Part shown: piece by piece, positions 17,100 through 26,929 of the stretch
How positions within the stretch are numbered: the first letter of the stretch is position 1
Layout of the letters: every line of letters starts with the position of its first letter
DNA from: DOZZ01 sp963792655
GTDB taxonomy: Bacteria; Acidobacteriota; Terriglobia; Bryobacterales; Bryobacteraceae
NCBI GenBank assembly: GCA_963792655.1
Contig: CAWBWU010000009.1
Coordinates: 124,001 to 188,000 of the forward strand
DNA: 64,000 nucleotides
Reading direction: 5' to 3'
Notes under the pieces: generated by a model
What the model was told of the DNA's origin: nothing
Seen by the model: the letters and a program-made list of their open reading frames with translations, nothing else
Databases searched by the model: none
Program-made: the position numbers and the translations under genes

Positions 17100-17888
17100 A
17101 TGAAATTGCTCCTGCTCCTCCTTTGCGCCCTGCCCTTGACGGCGGCGGCCCCGAATACTCTCACGCCCGAAGAAAAGCGTGCTGGGTGGATCCTCCTATT
17201 CGACGGCTCCACGATGAACGGATGGGACGACCCGCGCTCGAAGAGTCCGGCGGGCGATGCCTGGAGCATTGAGGACGGGTGTTTGAAAGCGAAAGCTCAC
17301 GCCGTCATTACAGAAGATCTCTTCACGCAACGGACCTTTCGGGATTTCGAACTCGTCTTCGATTGGAAGATCGCGCCCGCCGGGAACAGCGGCTTGAAGT
17401 ACCGCATCCAGGATCACTTCTTCGTCAACAACGCAGCGCCGGGCCGCTTCGAGCAGAAGGTGGAGAATTCAATCGAGAACCGTCTGCCGCGCCAGCCAAA
17501 GGGCCAGGACTACGTAGTCGGCTTCGAGTACCAGATGACGGACGACGCGACGAATGGCGACGCCACGAGTAATCCGAAACATACGGCCGGCGCGCTCTAC
17601 GACATGGTCGTTCCGGCGAGCCACGCGACATTGCCGGTGGGCGAATTCAATCACTCGAAAATTGTCGTGCGCGGCAACCACGTCGAGCACTGGATGAACG
17701 GCAAGAAGGTAGTGGATTCGTCACTCGATTCCGAAGACGCGCTCGCCGGCATTCGCCACCGCTGGCGCGATTCTCCGAAAGTCATGAACCTGCTGGCGAA
17801 CCAGCCGGTAAAGGACTGCCCGATTTCTCTGCAGAACCATGGAGACAACGCGTGGTTCCGCGATATCAAGATTCGGGAGTTGAAGTAG
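17100..17888 (+). CDS. Exported DUF1080 (3-keto-disaccharide hydrolase-like) protein
   Basis: A 262-residue protein with a clear signal peptide (MKLLLLLLCALPLTAAA) and one concanavalin-like DUF1080 domain: GWILLFDGSTMNGWDDP, AWSIEDGCLKA, FRDFELVFDWKIAPAGNSGLKYRI, GFEYQMTDD, VRGNHVEHWMNGKKVVD and the ending SLQNHGDNAWFRDIKIREL. Family members are periplasmic or surface glycoside-acting proteins, and some hydrolyse 3-keto-glycosides. The substrate here is unknown. It is transcribed away from rimP. The next gene is convergent and ends 15 bases after its stop, so no co-transcribed partner is visible. Confidence 0.87.
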   Translation: MKLLLLLLCALPLTAAAPNTLTPEEKRAGWILLFDGSTMNGWDDPRSKSPAGDAWSIEDGCLKAKAHAVITEDLFTQRTFRDFELVFDWKIAPAGNSGLKYRIQDHFFVNNAAPGRFEQKVENSIENRLPRQPKGQDYVVGFEYQMTDDATNGDATSNPKHTAGALYDMVVPASHATLPVGEFNHSKIVVRGNHVEHWMNGKKVVDSSLDSEDALAGIRHRWRDSPKVMNLLANQPVKDCPISLQNHGDNAWFRDIKIRELK

Positions 17889-17902
17889 ACCACCTAGCTG
17901 CT

Positions 17903-20024
17903 CTAATACCGCAGCAGGTTTTCGACAGCGCTGGTAATGTCATCCACTTGCGGCAGGATGACGTTTTCCAGATCCGGGTGGTAGCCGACCCAGGTGTCCA
18001 TCGCGCCGACCCGCCGCACCGGAGCGTCCAGGTGAGCAAACAGTTCATCGGCAATACGCGCGCAGATTTCAGCGCCGTAACCCCAGCTCAGGCAGTCTTC
18101 GTGGGCAAACAAAACGCGCGTCGTCTTCTTCACCGACGCCGCGATCGCTTCCCAGTCGTAAGGCGCGAGCGAGCGCAGGTCGATGACTTCAATGCTCGCG
18201 TCCTGATTCCGACGCTCCACGTTCATCGCCGCCTGTAACGACTTCTGCACCAGCGCGCCGTACGTGATGATCGTGAGCGACGTTCCTGGCTTGACCAGCC
18301 TGGCCTTTCCGAACGGAATGCAATAGTCCGCCCCGGGATGTGGCGAGCGGTTGTAAGGCTCGCGATAAAGGCGCTTGTGCTCAAGGAACAGCACCGGATC
18401 ATCGCAGCGAATCGCTGTCCGCAACAGTCCGCAGGCATCGATGGCACTCGAGGGATAGAGTACGCGCAGGCCGGGGATGTGAGTGAAGATCGACTCACCA
18501 TTTTGGCTATGGTAAACAGCGCCGCCGTTGAGATATCCGCCGATCGGAACGCGCAGAACAAGCGGGCAGGAGAAGCCGCCGTTGGAGCGCCAGCGCAGAC
18601 TTGCCATCTCGTCGCGAATCTGCATCATAGCGGGCCAGATGTAATCAAAAAATTGAATCTCGACGATGGGTTTCAATCCGCCTGTCGCCATGCCGATAGC
18701 GCGGCCAGTGATGGCAGCTTCTGCGATCGGCGCATTGAAGCACCGCCTTGCCCCGAATTTTGTCTGCAGCCCAGCGGTCACCTTGAAAACGCCGCCCTTG
18801 CCCTTAATCTCGCAAAGGTTCTCTTCACGGCTGCAATCGGCGACATCTTCGCCGAAGACCACGATGCGATCATTGCGCCGCATCTCTTCCTCAAGCGTGG
18901 CGTTGATCAGGTCCACCATCGTCTTGGGCTCGCCCTGCGGAGACGGCTGGGTGTCGAACTCAGCCGATGACGGGTCTACCGTCTCGGAGTACAGATGTTC
19001 CAGCGCCGCTGCGGCGACCGGGCCCGGCTCTTTCGAGGTGCGGTGCGCGGCTTCTTGTACCTCGCGGTCTGCCTCGTTTTTGATCTGCTCGATGCTGTGT
19101 GAATCCAGCACGCCTTGCGCTCGCAACACCTGTTCGAACTTCACGAGCGGATCGCGCGTGGCTTCCTCCTCGCGCTCATGTGAAGTCTTGTATGACTTCT
19201 CATCGTCCGAGAGGGAATGCGAGTAGGGCCGGGTGACATGGGCATGCACCAGGGCGGGTCCATGTCCCTCGCGGCAATACGCCACCGCCTGCTGCATGGC
19301 CGCGTGCGACGCTGCGAAATCGGTGCCGTCCACTTCCTGACGGAACAACGTAGCAAAGCCGCTCAGCAGCTTTCCGACATTGCCGCCGGGCGTCTGATAC
19401 TCGGCGGGAACCGAAATGGCGTAACCGTTGTCCTCGATTAGAAACAGAACCGGAACATGGCGCAGGCACGCCGCGCTGACCGCTTCCCAGAACTCACCTT
19501 CGCTGGTAGCGCCCTCGCCCGATGCGACCAGCGTCACCTGCCTCTCGTCCGGGTGCAAGTAGCGGCAAGCTTCCGCGCAACCGATCGCCTGGAGATACTG
19601 CGTGCCCGTAGGCGAAGAGCCTGCGACGATGTGTTTGGCTGCATCGCTCCAATGCGAAGGCATCTGACGGCCGCCGGACGCGGGATCGGAGGCAGCGCCG
19701 AAAGCCTGCAGGAACATCTCCTCGGGCGTGACGCCGAGCGCCAGGCACATCGCGCGATCGCGGTAGTAGGGGTAGAACCAATCGTGCCCGGGTTCGAGGC
19801 ACATGGCCGGCTGCGATCTGAATCGCTTCATGGCCTGCGCCGCTGATCTGAAAGAAAATCTTGTTCTGGCGCTTGAGTAATATTTCCCGATCGTCAATGC
19901 GACGCGAGAGGTACATCAGGCGGAACGCGCGAGTCAGAGTCTCCGGTAAGAGGCCTCCTAGTGGTGCGCCGTTCATGTTAAGTGCAGGTTCTGTTGCGGT
20001 ACGTTCGGCGCTGGTAGGCGTCAT
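17903..20024 (-). CDS. Fused alpha/beta E1 of a 2-oxoacid (2-oxoisovalerate-type) dehydrogenase, one frameshift
   Basis: Thiamine-diphosphate E1 that decarboxylates branched-chain 2-oxo acids (or pyruvate) and acylates the lipoyl E2. About 706 residues combine the alpha half (LMYLSRRIDDREILLKRQNKIFFQISGAGHEAIQIA, EPGHDWFYPYYRDRAMC, TPP motif GEGATSEGEFWEA...IEDNGYAIS) and the beta half (MVDLINATLEEEMRRNDRIVVFGEDVAD, FNAPIAEAAITGRAIGMA, RVPIGGYLNGG). The frame breaks at about 19804, where one base of a CATG is surplus: the start (ATG 20024, site GGGAGAA) is read in one frame and everything after EPG in another. No E2 or E3 gene is nearby, so these must be supplied elsewhere. Confidence 0.88.
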
Positions 20025-20058
20025 GAACGGCTTCTCCCAAACAATTGTAATCCTCCGT

Positions 20059-22427
20059 TCAAGCGATGCCCGCCGCCGTCGAAGGTAAATGCCGCGCCAC
20101 GCGTGTCAGAACCAGCAGCGCAATCAGATAAAGCACGCCCCCGGCAAGCAGCGTCATCGTCAGCCCCAGGTAAATGGCGCAGATCAGCGCGCCCACAGAC
20201 CCAAGTACACTCGATGCGGCGTTCAGCGACCAGGCCCACCGCAGCGACTCGGGATGCCAGCTTTCCAGTTTGCGCGAGCGCAGTGGGGAAGGGCATTCCC
20301 ATCACGAAGCCGGCAGGGGCGATCAGCACCACGGTCAACAGCATCTTGACGCTAAGCGGCAGACCCACCAACGGCGTTAGCAAGCTGCCGATCAAAACGG
20401 CCAGCACCACAATCAGCCCGGCGACGCAGGCGAGCGCGATCATCAGCGAGCGGTTGCGTCCGGCCAGCATTCGGCGGCTGAACGAGCTGCCCAGGCCGCT
20501 TGAGAGCAGCATGGAGAAGATCACGACGGTCAGCGCGTAAGTGGGATGCCCGAGGAACAGCACGAACTTCTGAATGAGCGCGACCTCGATCAGAATGTAC
20601 CCGGCGCCGATGCAGAGAAAGTAAAGCAGGAACAAGATGCACGGATTTCTCGCGCGGCAGTTTCGTCTTCAGCACCAAAGGCGGCAGCAGCAGAATGATC
20701 AGCACCGCGATCATACTGACGACCAGCGATTCGAACAGCAGCGGCACGGCCTTGTTCACTTTGTAATCTGCCGTATCGCGCGGCCCCGACGTAACGAACG
20801 ACAGCAGATCGCGCGGCTGCACGGTGTAGAAGAAGAACGGACGGTCGTCGCCTACCGGCGTGATGTCGAACGCGTAATCCCGCTCGTACTTCGCGGGGTC
20901 AGGCGCACTGAGTAGCTGCGTGAACTGATTTGGAAGATTCGCGCCCGGCAGATACACGGCCTGCATCTTCGACGCGGTGATCATGTCGCGCGCACGGGCG
21001 ACATCAGCGTCTGAAAACGGCTTGCGCGAAATCAGCACGGTGTCGCGCGCTCCCCATCCGGCAAGGTCGGCACGCGTCCCTTCGCGGCCGACGATGAAGT
21101 GCCGCGCAGGATCGTTCTCGCCCAAGTCATGCAGCGCAGTCATCGCCAGCGAAAGCAGGCGCAGCGATTCGCGCGGCGGATCGAAGCCCCAGCGCGTGAA
21201 TGAGAGCACGCCGTCATCGGTCAGATGCGCCAGATAATCGCGCATCGCGTCGGTCGTATAGAGATTGTTTTCAGAAAGCGCGAACGCGCCCGCCGCCGTC
21301 GAAGCCCAGGTATCGACCAGCGTTGCTTGCAGCACCTGATATTTGTCGCTGCTGCGGCGAACGAAACTGCGGCCATCTTCGACGTGAATGTGAACATCCG
21401 GCCGAAAGTACAGATTGCGGCTGAGCTGCGGATACTTCTGCCGCATGATCGTGGTCGCGATGATCGGATTGATCTCCACGCCCGTGACGTCGCGGCTCCC
21501 CGAAGCAAGCGCACGCGAAACGTCCCAGCCGCCGCCGGGACCGATCACCAGCGTCTTCGCGCCGGGGCGAACATCGTAAGCCAGGCCCGGACCTTCGCGC
21601 AGCAGCCGCCGCCGGTCGTCGTCAGTCAAGTGGTCGAAATCGAAATTGGCGATACCGGTGGAAGCGTCCGCATCGATGAAGATCATCGGCACGCCGGAAT
21701 CGTGTTCGGGCGCGAGCGCGATGCGCGAGAAGCTGTTCCACTTCACAAACTGCTCGCCTTGCAACTGCTTGCCTTTGGCGTAGCGCACCTCGATCCAGTG
21801 CGCTTTGACGTTGACGATTACCAGCAGCGTCAACGCCAGCCCGAGAGCAACGCTCGCAACGCGGCCCGGCGTGTAGCCATCCAGAAAAAACCAGATCGAC
21901 GCCGCCGCTGCGAACAGAATGGCAACCGAGATAGTGGTGTTCGGCCCCCCCAGCAAATTGAGAATGGGCACCAGCAAGAGACAGCCGCCGGCAGCTCCGA
22001 GCAGATCGAAAAAGTAAACGCGGTTTACACGCTCGATGGTTTCCGAGATGACCATCGACACGATCGCGCCCGCGCAAAAGAATGGCAGTGCGTTGGTGAA
22101 ATAGATGAGCGCCAGAGCGCCGTTCGAGATGGTCGCCTTCTGCGATAAGACAATCACCGCAGCCAGCACGACAAGCACGCAATTCAACGCGCTCAACAAT
22201 CCCAGCTTGCGGTAGAAGCGGCCCTTCCAGCCGGAGATCACATACGAGAACACACCGCCCGCGCCAAGCCCAAACAGCGCAATCGAGATCGCAAGAAAAG
22301 CGAAATGGTAATAAAAGACCACCGAGAAAATGCGCGTGAGCGAAAGCTCCAGCAGCAAAGTGGCAAGCGTTGTGAGCGCCACTGCCGTGTACAACAGTGG
22401 CCAACTGGCGGGAACGGATTTCGACAA
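20059..22427 (-). CDS. Membrane spermidine-synthase-like protein (multi-spanning with methyltransferase fold), two frameshifts
   Basis: About 788 residues. An N-terminal set of six or more membrane helices is followed by a Rossmann domain like spermidine synthases and SAM methyltransferases (LVIGPGGGWDVSRALASGSRDVTGVEINP, VHIHVEDGRSFVRRS), then more helices (LFESLVVSMIAVLIILLLPPLVL, LYFLCIGAGYILIEVALIQKFVLFLGHPTYAL). Frame breaks: near 20638 (inside CATC, before LFLLYFLCIGAG) and near 20276 (before LESWHPESLRWAWSLNAASS); the repaired reading ends ...STAAGIA at 20059. The TTG start is uncertain. Neither polyamine synthesis nor methylation is proven for such fused proteins. It lies 34 bases upstream of the E1 gene on the same strand. 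Confidence 0.75.
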
Positions 22428-22565
22428 TCTTAGATTTTACATGCGATAAGCGCCGTTCGCCCGGCTTGGTCCAATACGACCCGCATACGTGCCGCGCGCG
22501 TGATCAAGCCGGCCCATCGAGCCGAGCGGAATCTCCCCATAACCCCACGCTAAGATAACTCAACA

Positions 22566-23975
22566 GTGGAACGGATCGGTCGCTACAAGATCGTCAAGGA
22601 ACTCGGGCGCGGTGCGATGGGCGTGGTGTATCTTGCCACCGATCCAACGATCGGCCGCCAGGTTGCGATCAAGACAATTCGCTTGCTCGATATCGACAAC
22701 GCTGCGGAACGAGCCCGCCAGCGCGAGCGGCTCTTTCGCGAAGCACGTTCGGCGGGCAGCCTCTCTCATCCACACATCGTGACGGTATACGACATGGGCG
22801 AAGAAGACGATGTCGCTTACATCGCGATGGAGCACATCAGGGGCACCACGCTTGAGCATGTGCTGAACGAGGGCCAACCGATCGCTCCGCAGCGCATGTT
22901 CGGAATTCTGCGCCAGACAGCCGCGGGTCTCGATTTCGCACACCGCAATGGCGTGGTGCACCGCGACGTGAAGCCCGCCAACATCATGTTGAACGAAGCG
23001 GGACAAGCGAAGATCGCCGACTTCGGCATTGCCAAGATGACGGAGAACGAGAGCCATACGCGCACCGGCACCATCGTGGGCACGCCCAACTACATGTCGC
23101 CTGAACAGGTGCAAGGGCTCGCGCTCGACGGCCGCTCCGATCAGTTCTCGCTTGCGGTCATCGCGTATGAAATTCTCACGGGCGAGCGGCCGTTCAGTGG
23201 CGAACACCTCACGACCGTCGTTTACAAGATCGTCGCGGAAGAACCTGTGGCGCCCATGCGCGTGAACCCGACTCTGGGCGCCTCGGTAGACGCTGTGTTG
23301 CGCAAGGCATTGTCGAAGAAGCCGAACTTGCGCTATCCCGATTGCAGCGCGTTCGCCGGTGCACTGGAATCGGCATGTGGCAGCACCAAGGGGTGGAAGG
23401 CGCAGGCCGGGCGAAACGGTCAGTCGATGCCAACGGCTACATCCACGCTGCCGCAGAAGCCTGCTGCGAAACGCGCCGCTCGCGCCAAAACAGCACCACC
23501 GCCCGAGCCCCGGCGGCGCCGTTCGGCGTGGCCCTTCCTCGTCGCGTTTGCCTGTGTCCTGATAGCACTGGCCGGGGTGGCATGGAAGGTTGACCAGGGC
23601 CTGCAGCCGCAAAGAACTGCAGCGAAACCGATCGAGCCGCCTGCGCGCATTCCCGCGCCGCTGCGCCCCAGCCCCATGCCGCCGCCAGTGGATTCCAGCC
23701 TGCCCGTGCACGCGGATGACGGAAAATCGATCGAGGAGCCGCCCCAGGCTCCGGGCGTGATGCGCGACGTTTGGGTGAGCACGAATCCGCCAGGCGCAAC
23801 TGCGATGCTAGACGGCAGCGTGGAAGATAGCTGCGCGACCCCGTGCTTTTTGCACGGGCCGAGCGGGCCGCATCTGCTCACCGTCAGCATGGTCGATTTC
23901 GAAGTCGAGCGCCGCGACCTGAAGGTTCCCGATAGCGGCATAGACGTTCCCACCATTAACCTGCGCCACAAGTAG
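22566..23975 (+). CDS. Transmembrane Ser/Thr protein kinase with PEGA domain
   Basis: Eukaryotic-type (Hanks) kinase of 469 residues, GTG start. The kinase domain (about 5-270) is complete: GRGAMGVVYLA glycine loop, AIKTIRL lysine, VVHRDVKPANIML catalytic loop, ADFGIAKM, the activation segment TRTGTIVGTPNYMSPEQ and SDQFSLAVIAYEILTGERPF. A Pro/Arg-rich linker leads to one membrane helix (WPFLVAFACVLIALAGVAWKV, about 325-345), another Pro-rich stretch, and a C-terminal extracytoplasmic PEGA domain (VSTNPPGATAMLDGS...CATPC). It would sense an outside cue and phosphorylate cytosolic targets. It is divergent from the spermidine-synthase-like gene. Confidence 0.93.
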   Translation: MERIGRYKIVKELGRGAMGVVYLATDPTIGRQVAIKTIRLLDIDNAAERARQRERLFREARSAGSLSHPHIVTVYDMGEEDDVAYIAMEHIRGTTLEHVLNEGQPIAPQRMFGILRQTAAGLDFAHRNGVVHRDVKPANIMLNEAGQAKIADFGIAKMTENESHTRTGTIVGTPNYMSPEQVQGLALDGRSDQFSLAVIAYEILTGERPFSGEHLTTVVYKIVAEEPVAPMRVNPTLGASVDAVLRKALSKKPNLRYPDCSAFAGALESACGSTKGWKAQAGRNGQSMPTATSTLPQKPAAKRAARAKTAPPPEPRRRRSAWPFLVAFACVLIALAGVAWKVDQGLQPQRTAAKPIEPPARIPAPLRPSPMPPPVDSSLPVHADDGKSIEEPPQAPGVMRDVWVSTNPPGATAMLDGSVEDSCATPCFLHGPSGPHLLTVSMVDFEVERRDLKVPDSGIDVPTINLRHK

Positions 23976-24031
23976 ATTTTCGCCTTGTCTTCGCCTTCGC
24001 CCGATGGTATCCTCCACTCCGGAGGTAGTAC

Positions 24032-24544
24032 ATGACTTTGGCTGAATCTATGCTTCCCGAGTTCGACAACGAGATGGCTTCTACCCGGAAAATGCTCTCA
24101 GCGGTTCCGGACGGCAAGATGGACTACAAACCCCACGAGAAATCGATGACGCTGGGACGGCTCGCCGGACATATCGCGGAAATGCCGAACTGGGCGAAGC
24201 ACGCTTTCGCTGCGGAGGAATATGTCCTTCAACCCGGCCAGCAGGGATACGCGGCGTCAAACCAGGCGGAACTAGTGGGGACGTTCGAGCGCAACATGAA
24301 AGAAGCGCGGGAACTGTTGGTCAAAGTATCCGATGAAGAGTTCCGCAAGACCTGGAGCCTGAAGATGGGCGACAAAACAATCTTCGCGCTGCCGAGAACA
24401 GCGGTGTATCGCGCCACCGTCATGAATCACATGATTCACCATCGCGCGCAGTTGAGCGTCTATCTTCGCCTCCTCGATGTCGAAGTGCCCGGCATGTACG
24501 GGCCGTCCGCGGATGAGATGAAGTTCTGGACCCCGCCGGCTTAG
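24032..24544 (+). CDS. DinB-family protein
   Basis: A 170-residue four-helix DinB-like protein with a strong GGAGG ribosome site. Candidate metal ligands are the His in RLAGHIAEMPNW (helix 2) and the pair in VMNHMIHHRAQLSVYLRLL (helix 4), the usual three-histidine set of the family. The C-terminus ends PGMYGPSADEMKFW, a motif common in this subgroup. Some relatives are thiol-dependent transferases or hydrolases using bacillithiol or mycothiol, but most have no known function. No partner is evident: the kinase lies 56 bases upstream and the deformylase gene is convergent, directly abutting. Confidence 0.85.
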   Translation: MTLAESMLPEFDNEMASTRKMLSAVPDGKMDYKPHEKSMTLGRLAGHIAEMPNWAKHAFAAEEYVLQPGQQGYAASNQAELVGTFERNMKEARELLVKVSDEEFRKTWSLKMGDKTIFALPRTAVYRATVMNHMIHHRAQLSVYLRLLDVEVPGMYGPSADEMKFWTPPA

Positions 24545-25051
24545 TCACTCAGAGATGTGCTGGCGGTTGAACTCTTCGCGTGTGCACAGACTGTGTGCGT
24601 CGAGGGCTCGGTCAATCGCCAGCACTCCATCCAGATGATCGAGTTCGTGCTGCAGCAACTCTGCAAATCCGCCGGTCGCCTCAATCGTCTGCTCAATACC
24701 GAGCGCATCAAGATACTCGACCTTCACTGAGCTGAACCGCTCCACGCGCACTAATAAGTCCGGGAACGAGAAGCAATCGTCCCAGAGCGTAAATGTCTCT
24801 TCGCTGTGCCAGCTCATGAGGGGGTTGATGAGTGAATAAGAGCGGCCGTCGATCTCTATGTAAATGACGCGTACCGTCGCGCCGATCTGCACTGCTGCGA
24901 TCCCGCGGCCGAAGCCGTGCCGCTGCTGAAAATCGTGCAGAGTGTCGCGCAGGTTCTCGATGACCGGCGCCGCTGCTCGCCAATCCGGAACGGCACGCGA
25001 CACTTCGCGCAGTAACGGATCGCCAAGTTGCAAGATGCGGCAAACGGCCAT
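24545..25051 (-). CDS. Divergent peptide deformylase
   Basis: Metallohydrolase fold that removes formyl from nascent N-termini, 168 residues. Motif 1 is FGRGIAAVQIG (usual GxGLAAxQ), and the HELDH motif (His135, Glu136, His139) is intact. Motif 2, normally EGCLS, reads DDCFS around Cys93: the metal-binding Cys is kept but the two preceding residues and the Leu differ. This places it among the divergent deformylase-like paralogues, so activity on fMet peptides is likely but not certain, and another deformylase may do the housekeeping work. It is not beside fmt or priA. The start lies 29 bases from the divergent GHMP kinase start. Confidence 0.82.
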   Translation of the reverse strand: MAVCRILQLGDPLLREVSRAVPDWRAAAPVIENLRDTLHDFQQRHGFGRGIAAVQIGATVRVIYIEIDGRSYSLINPLMSWHSEETFTLWDDCFSFPDLLVRVERFSSVKVEYLDALGIEQTIEATGGFAELLQHELDHLDGVLAIDRALDAHSLCTREEFNRQHISE

Positions 25052-25080
25052 GTTTACTATCCTAAGGTCTTTGCCTTTTC

Positions 25081-26085
25081 ATGAAGATCACTGCTAAAGC
25101 GCCTTGCCGCGTGGACCTCGCGGGCGGCACGCTCGATATCTGGCCTCTCTATCTGTTCCACTCAGAACCCGTGACGATCAACTTCGCGGTGGATCGCTAC
25201 ACCAGTTGCGAACTCGAAACGCGCGCCGACGCCCGCATCGTGCTGCGCTCGAAAGATCTCAACTGCAGCGAAGAGTTCGAATCGCACGCGCACTTGTGCG
25301 AGGCGAAGAGCTACCGTCTTCCTTTGCTCGCGCATCTGGTGCGATTCTTCGAACCAGCCACCGGCATTGAACTCACCACCGATTCGCAAGCACCAGCCGG
25401 CGCCGGCATCTCTGGTTCTTCGGCGCTGATGATCACCATCTCGGCCGCGCTCAACAAACTCACCCGCCGCCGCTACTCGCTCGAGAAGCTTCGCGAGATC
25501 GCACAGAACCTGGAAGCGCGCGTCATCCGCGTACCTACCGGTGCGCAGGATTACTATCCGGCGATGTACGGCGGCATCTCGGCTATTGAACTTCGCGAAT
25601 CCGGCATTGTCCGAAAAGCCATCGAACTCGGACCGCACGAACTTGACCGCCGCTTCGTACTTGCTTATACCGGAGAGCCGCGCAACTCGGGCATCAACAA
25701 CTGGGAAGTGATGAAAGCGCACATTAACGGCGACCGTCAGGTGCACGACAACTTCGAGGAGATCTCCGCCATCGCGCGGGCCATGCGCTCCGCACTCACG
25801 CGCGCCGACTGGCACGAAGCGGGCAGACTGCTGCGCGCCGAGTGGACGCACCGCCGCAAGAACTCTCCGGGGATTTCGACGGCGTTGATCGACCACCTGG
25901 TTGCCGAGACGGCGGATCACGGCGCGACAGGAGCCAAGGTGTGCGGCGCTGGCGGTGGCGGGTGTGTATTCTTTCTGGTCGAGCCGGAAGCGCGCGAACG
26001 CGTCGAGAACATCGTGATCGCATCAGGTGCGCAACTGTTGCAGGCGAGCGTCGCACGCCGCGGTGTGCGCGTTCGCGAGGGGTAA
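25081..26085 (+). CDS. GHMP-family sugar kinase
   Basis: ATP-dependent small-molecule kinase of 334 residues. It has the N-terminal substrate region (APCRVDLAGGTLDIWPLY), the glycine-rich phosphate loop PAGAGISGSSALMITISAALN (about residues 104-124) and the C-terminal GATGAKVCGAGGGGCVFFLVEP. The sequence is nearest in type to heptose-7-phosphate/fucose kinases (HddA-like), which is consistent with cell-surface sugar metabolism, but the substrate is not certain. The stop is followed by a TTG start two bases later (CPBP protease), so it heads a three-gene operon with a membrane protease and an exported BamE-like protein. Confidence 0.85.
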   Translation: MKITAKAPCRVDLAGGTLDIWPLYLFHSEPVTINFAVDRYTSCELETRADARIVLRSKDLNCSEEFESHAHLCEAKSYRLPLLAHLVRFFEPATGIELTTDSQAPAGAGISGSSALMITISAALNKLTRRRYSLEKLREIAQNLEARVIRVPTGAQDYYPAMYGGISAIELRESGIVRKAIELGPHELDRRFVLAYTGEPRNSGINNWEVMKAHINGDRQVHDNFEEISAIARAMRSALTRADWHEAGRLLRAEWTHRRKNSPGISTALIDHLVAETADHGATGAKVCGAGGGGCVFFLVEPEARERVENIVIASGAQLLQASVARRGVRVREG

Positions 26086-26086
26086 T

Positions 26087-26929
26087 TTGCAGCGTAACTG
26101 GGTACGCCCCGCGCTACAGGTTGGCCTCTACGCCGGCTTTATTCTGCTGGCGCTGAACCTGTTCGGCTGGGCATTCCTGTTTACGGGCGGCGCGCTCGCG
26201 GGTTCAGTGATCGCGCTATTGGTCTCAGCGGTGCTCGCCAATCAGCTTTGCTTTCGTATCTTCGAAGGCGTCAACATCACGCGCGTCGGACTGCCCATGA
26301 ACAGCGCGGGCTTGCGCAACCTTTCTCTTGGGCTCGGCGGTGGCGCGCTCTGCGCGGGGCTTGTGCTGCTGATTCCGGTGATGGCTGGCCAGGCGTACTT
26401 CATCACATCGAAGCAGGGCGTCGCGAATACCGGAACTGTCTTTTTCATCCTCTCGACGCTTGCGCTCGGTGCCCTCGGAGAAGAGTTATTGTTTCGCGGC
26501 TATGGGTTCCAGGTTTTATTGCGCAATGCCGGACCGGCAGCCGCCATTCTGCCTGTGGGCGTTCTGTTCGCGGCGATGCATAGCGATAACCCGCACTCCA
26601 CAGCGCTGGCGCTCGCGAACACGGCGGGCTTTGGAATTGCGTTCGGCTACGCGTTTGTTCGCACGCACGACATCTGGTTGCCTCTCGGTCTGCATTATGG
26701 CTGGAACACGGCGCTGCTGCTGCTTGGTTCGAACATCAGCGGCCTTACCATGCGCATCACCGGCTACGAGTTAACCTGGCGCGCGGGAGCGCTATGGAGC
26801 GGTGGCGAGTATGGACCGGAGGCAAGCGTGCTTACCTCCGTCATGCTGCTATTGCTGATGTTTTACCTGTACAAATCGCGCGTGCACCGTCAGAGCGTCT
26901 ATCTGCTGGATAATAAGAAACAGGAATGA
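26087..26929 (+). CDS. CPBP-family intramembrane metalloprotease
   Basis: Polytopic Abi/CAAX-type protease, about 280 residues. The TTG start at 26087 has GAGGGG just upstream and avoids overlap with the kinase; a longer ATG reading at 26027 would lie inside that gene. The active-site motifs are all present: EELLFRGYGFQVLL (EExxxR), VLFAAMHSDNPHS (FxxxH) and PLGLHYGWN (HxxxN). About eight hydrophobic helices are visible. In other bacteria such proteins process peptides or protect against bacteriocins; no prenylation gene is nearby. It overlaps the next gene by four bases (ATGA). Confidence 0.85.
   Translation: MQRNWVRPALQVGLYAGFILLALNLFGWAFLFTGGALAGSVIALLVSAVLANQLCFRIFEGVNITRVGLPMNSAGLRNLSLGLGGGALCAGLVLLIPVMAGQAYFITSKQGVANTGTVFFILSTLALGALGEELLFRGYGFQVLLRNAGPAAAILPVGVLFAAMHSDNPHSTALALANTAGFGIAFGYAFVRTHDIWLPLGLHYGWNTALLLLGSNISGLTMRITGYELTWRAGALWSGGEYGPEASVLTSVMLLLLMFYLYKSRVHRQSVYLLDNKKQE

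Noticed and set aside
14879..20024. nusA, the E1 fusion and other split genes as pseudogenes
   Set aside because: Each break is one base, both sides keep full family sequence, and housekeeping genes are affected; sequence error explains them better.
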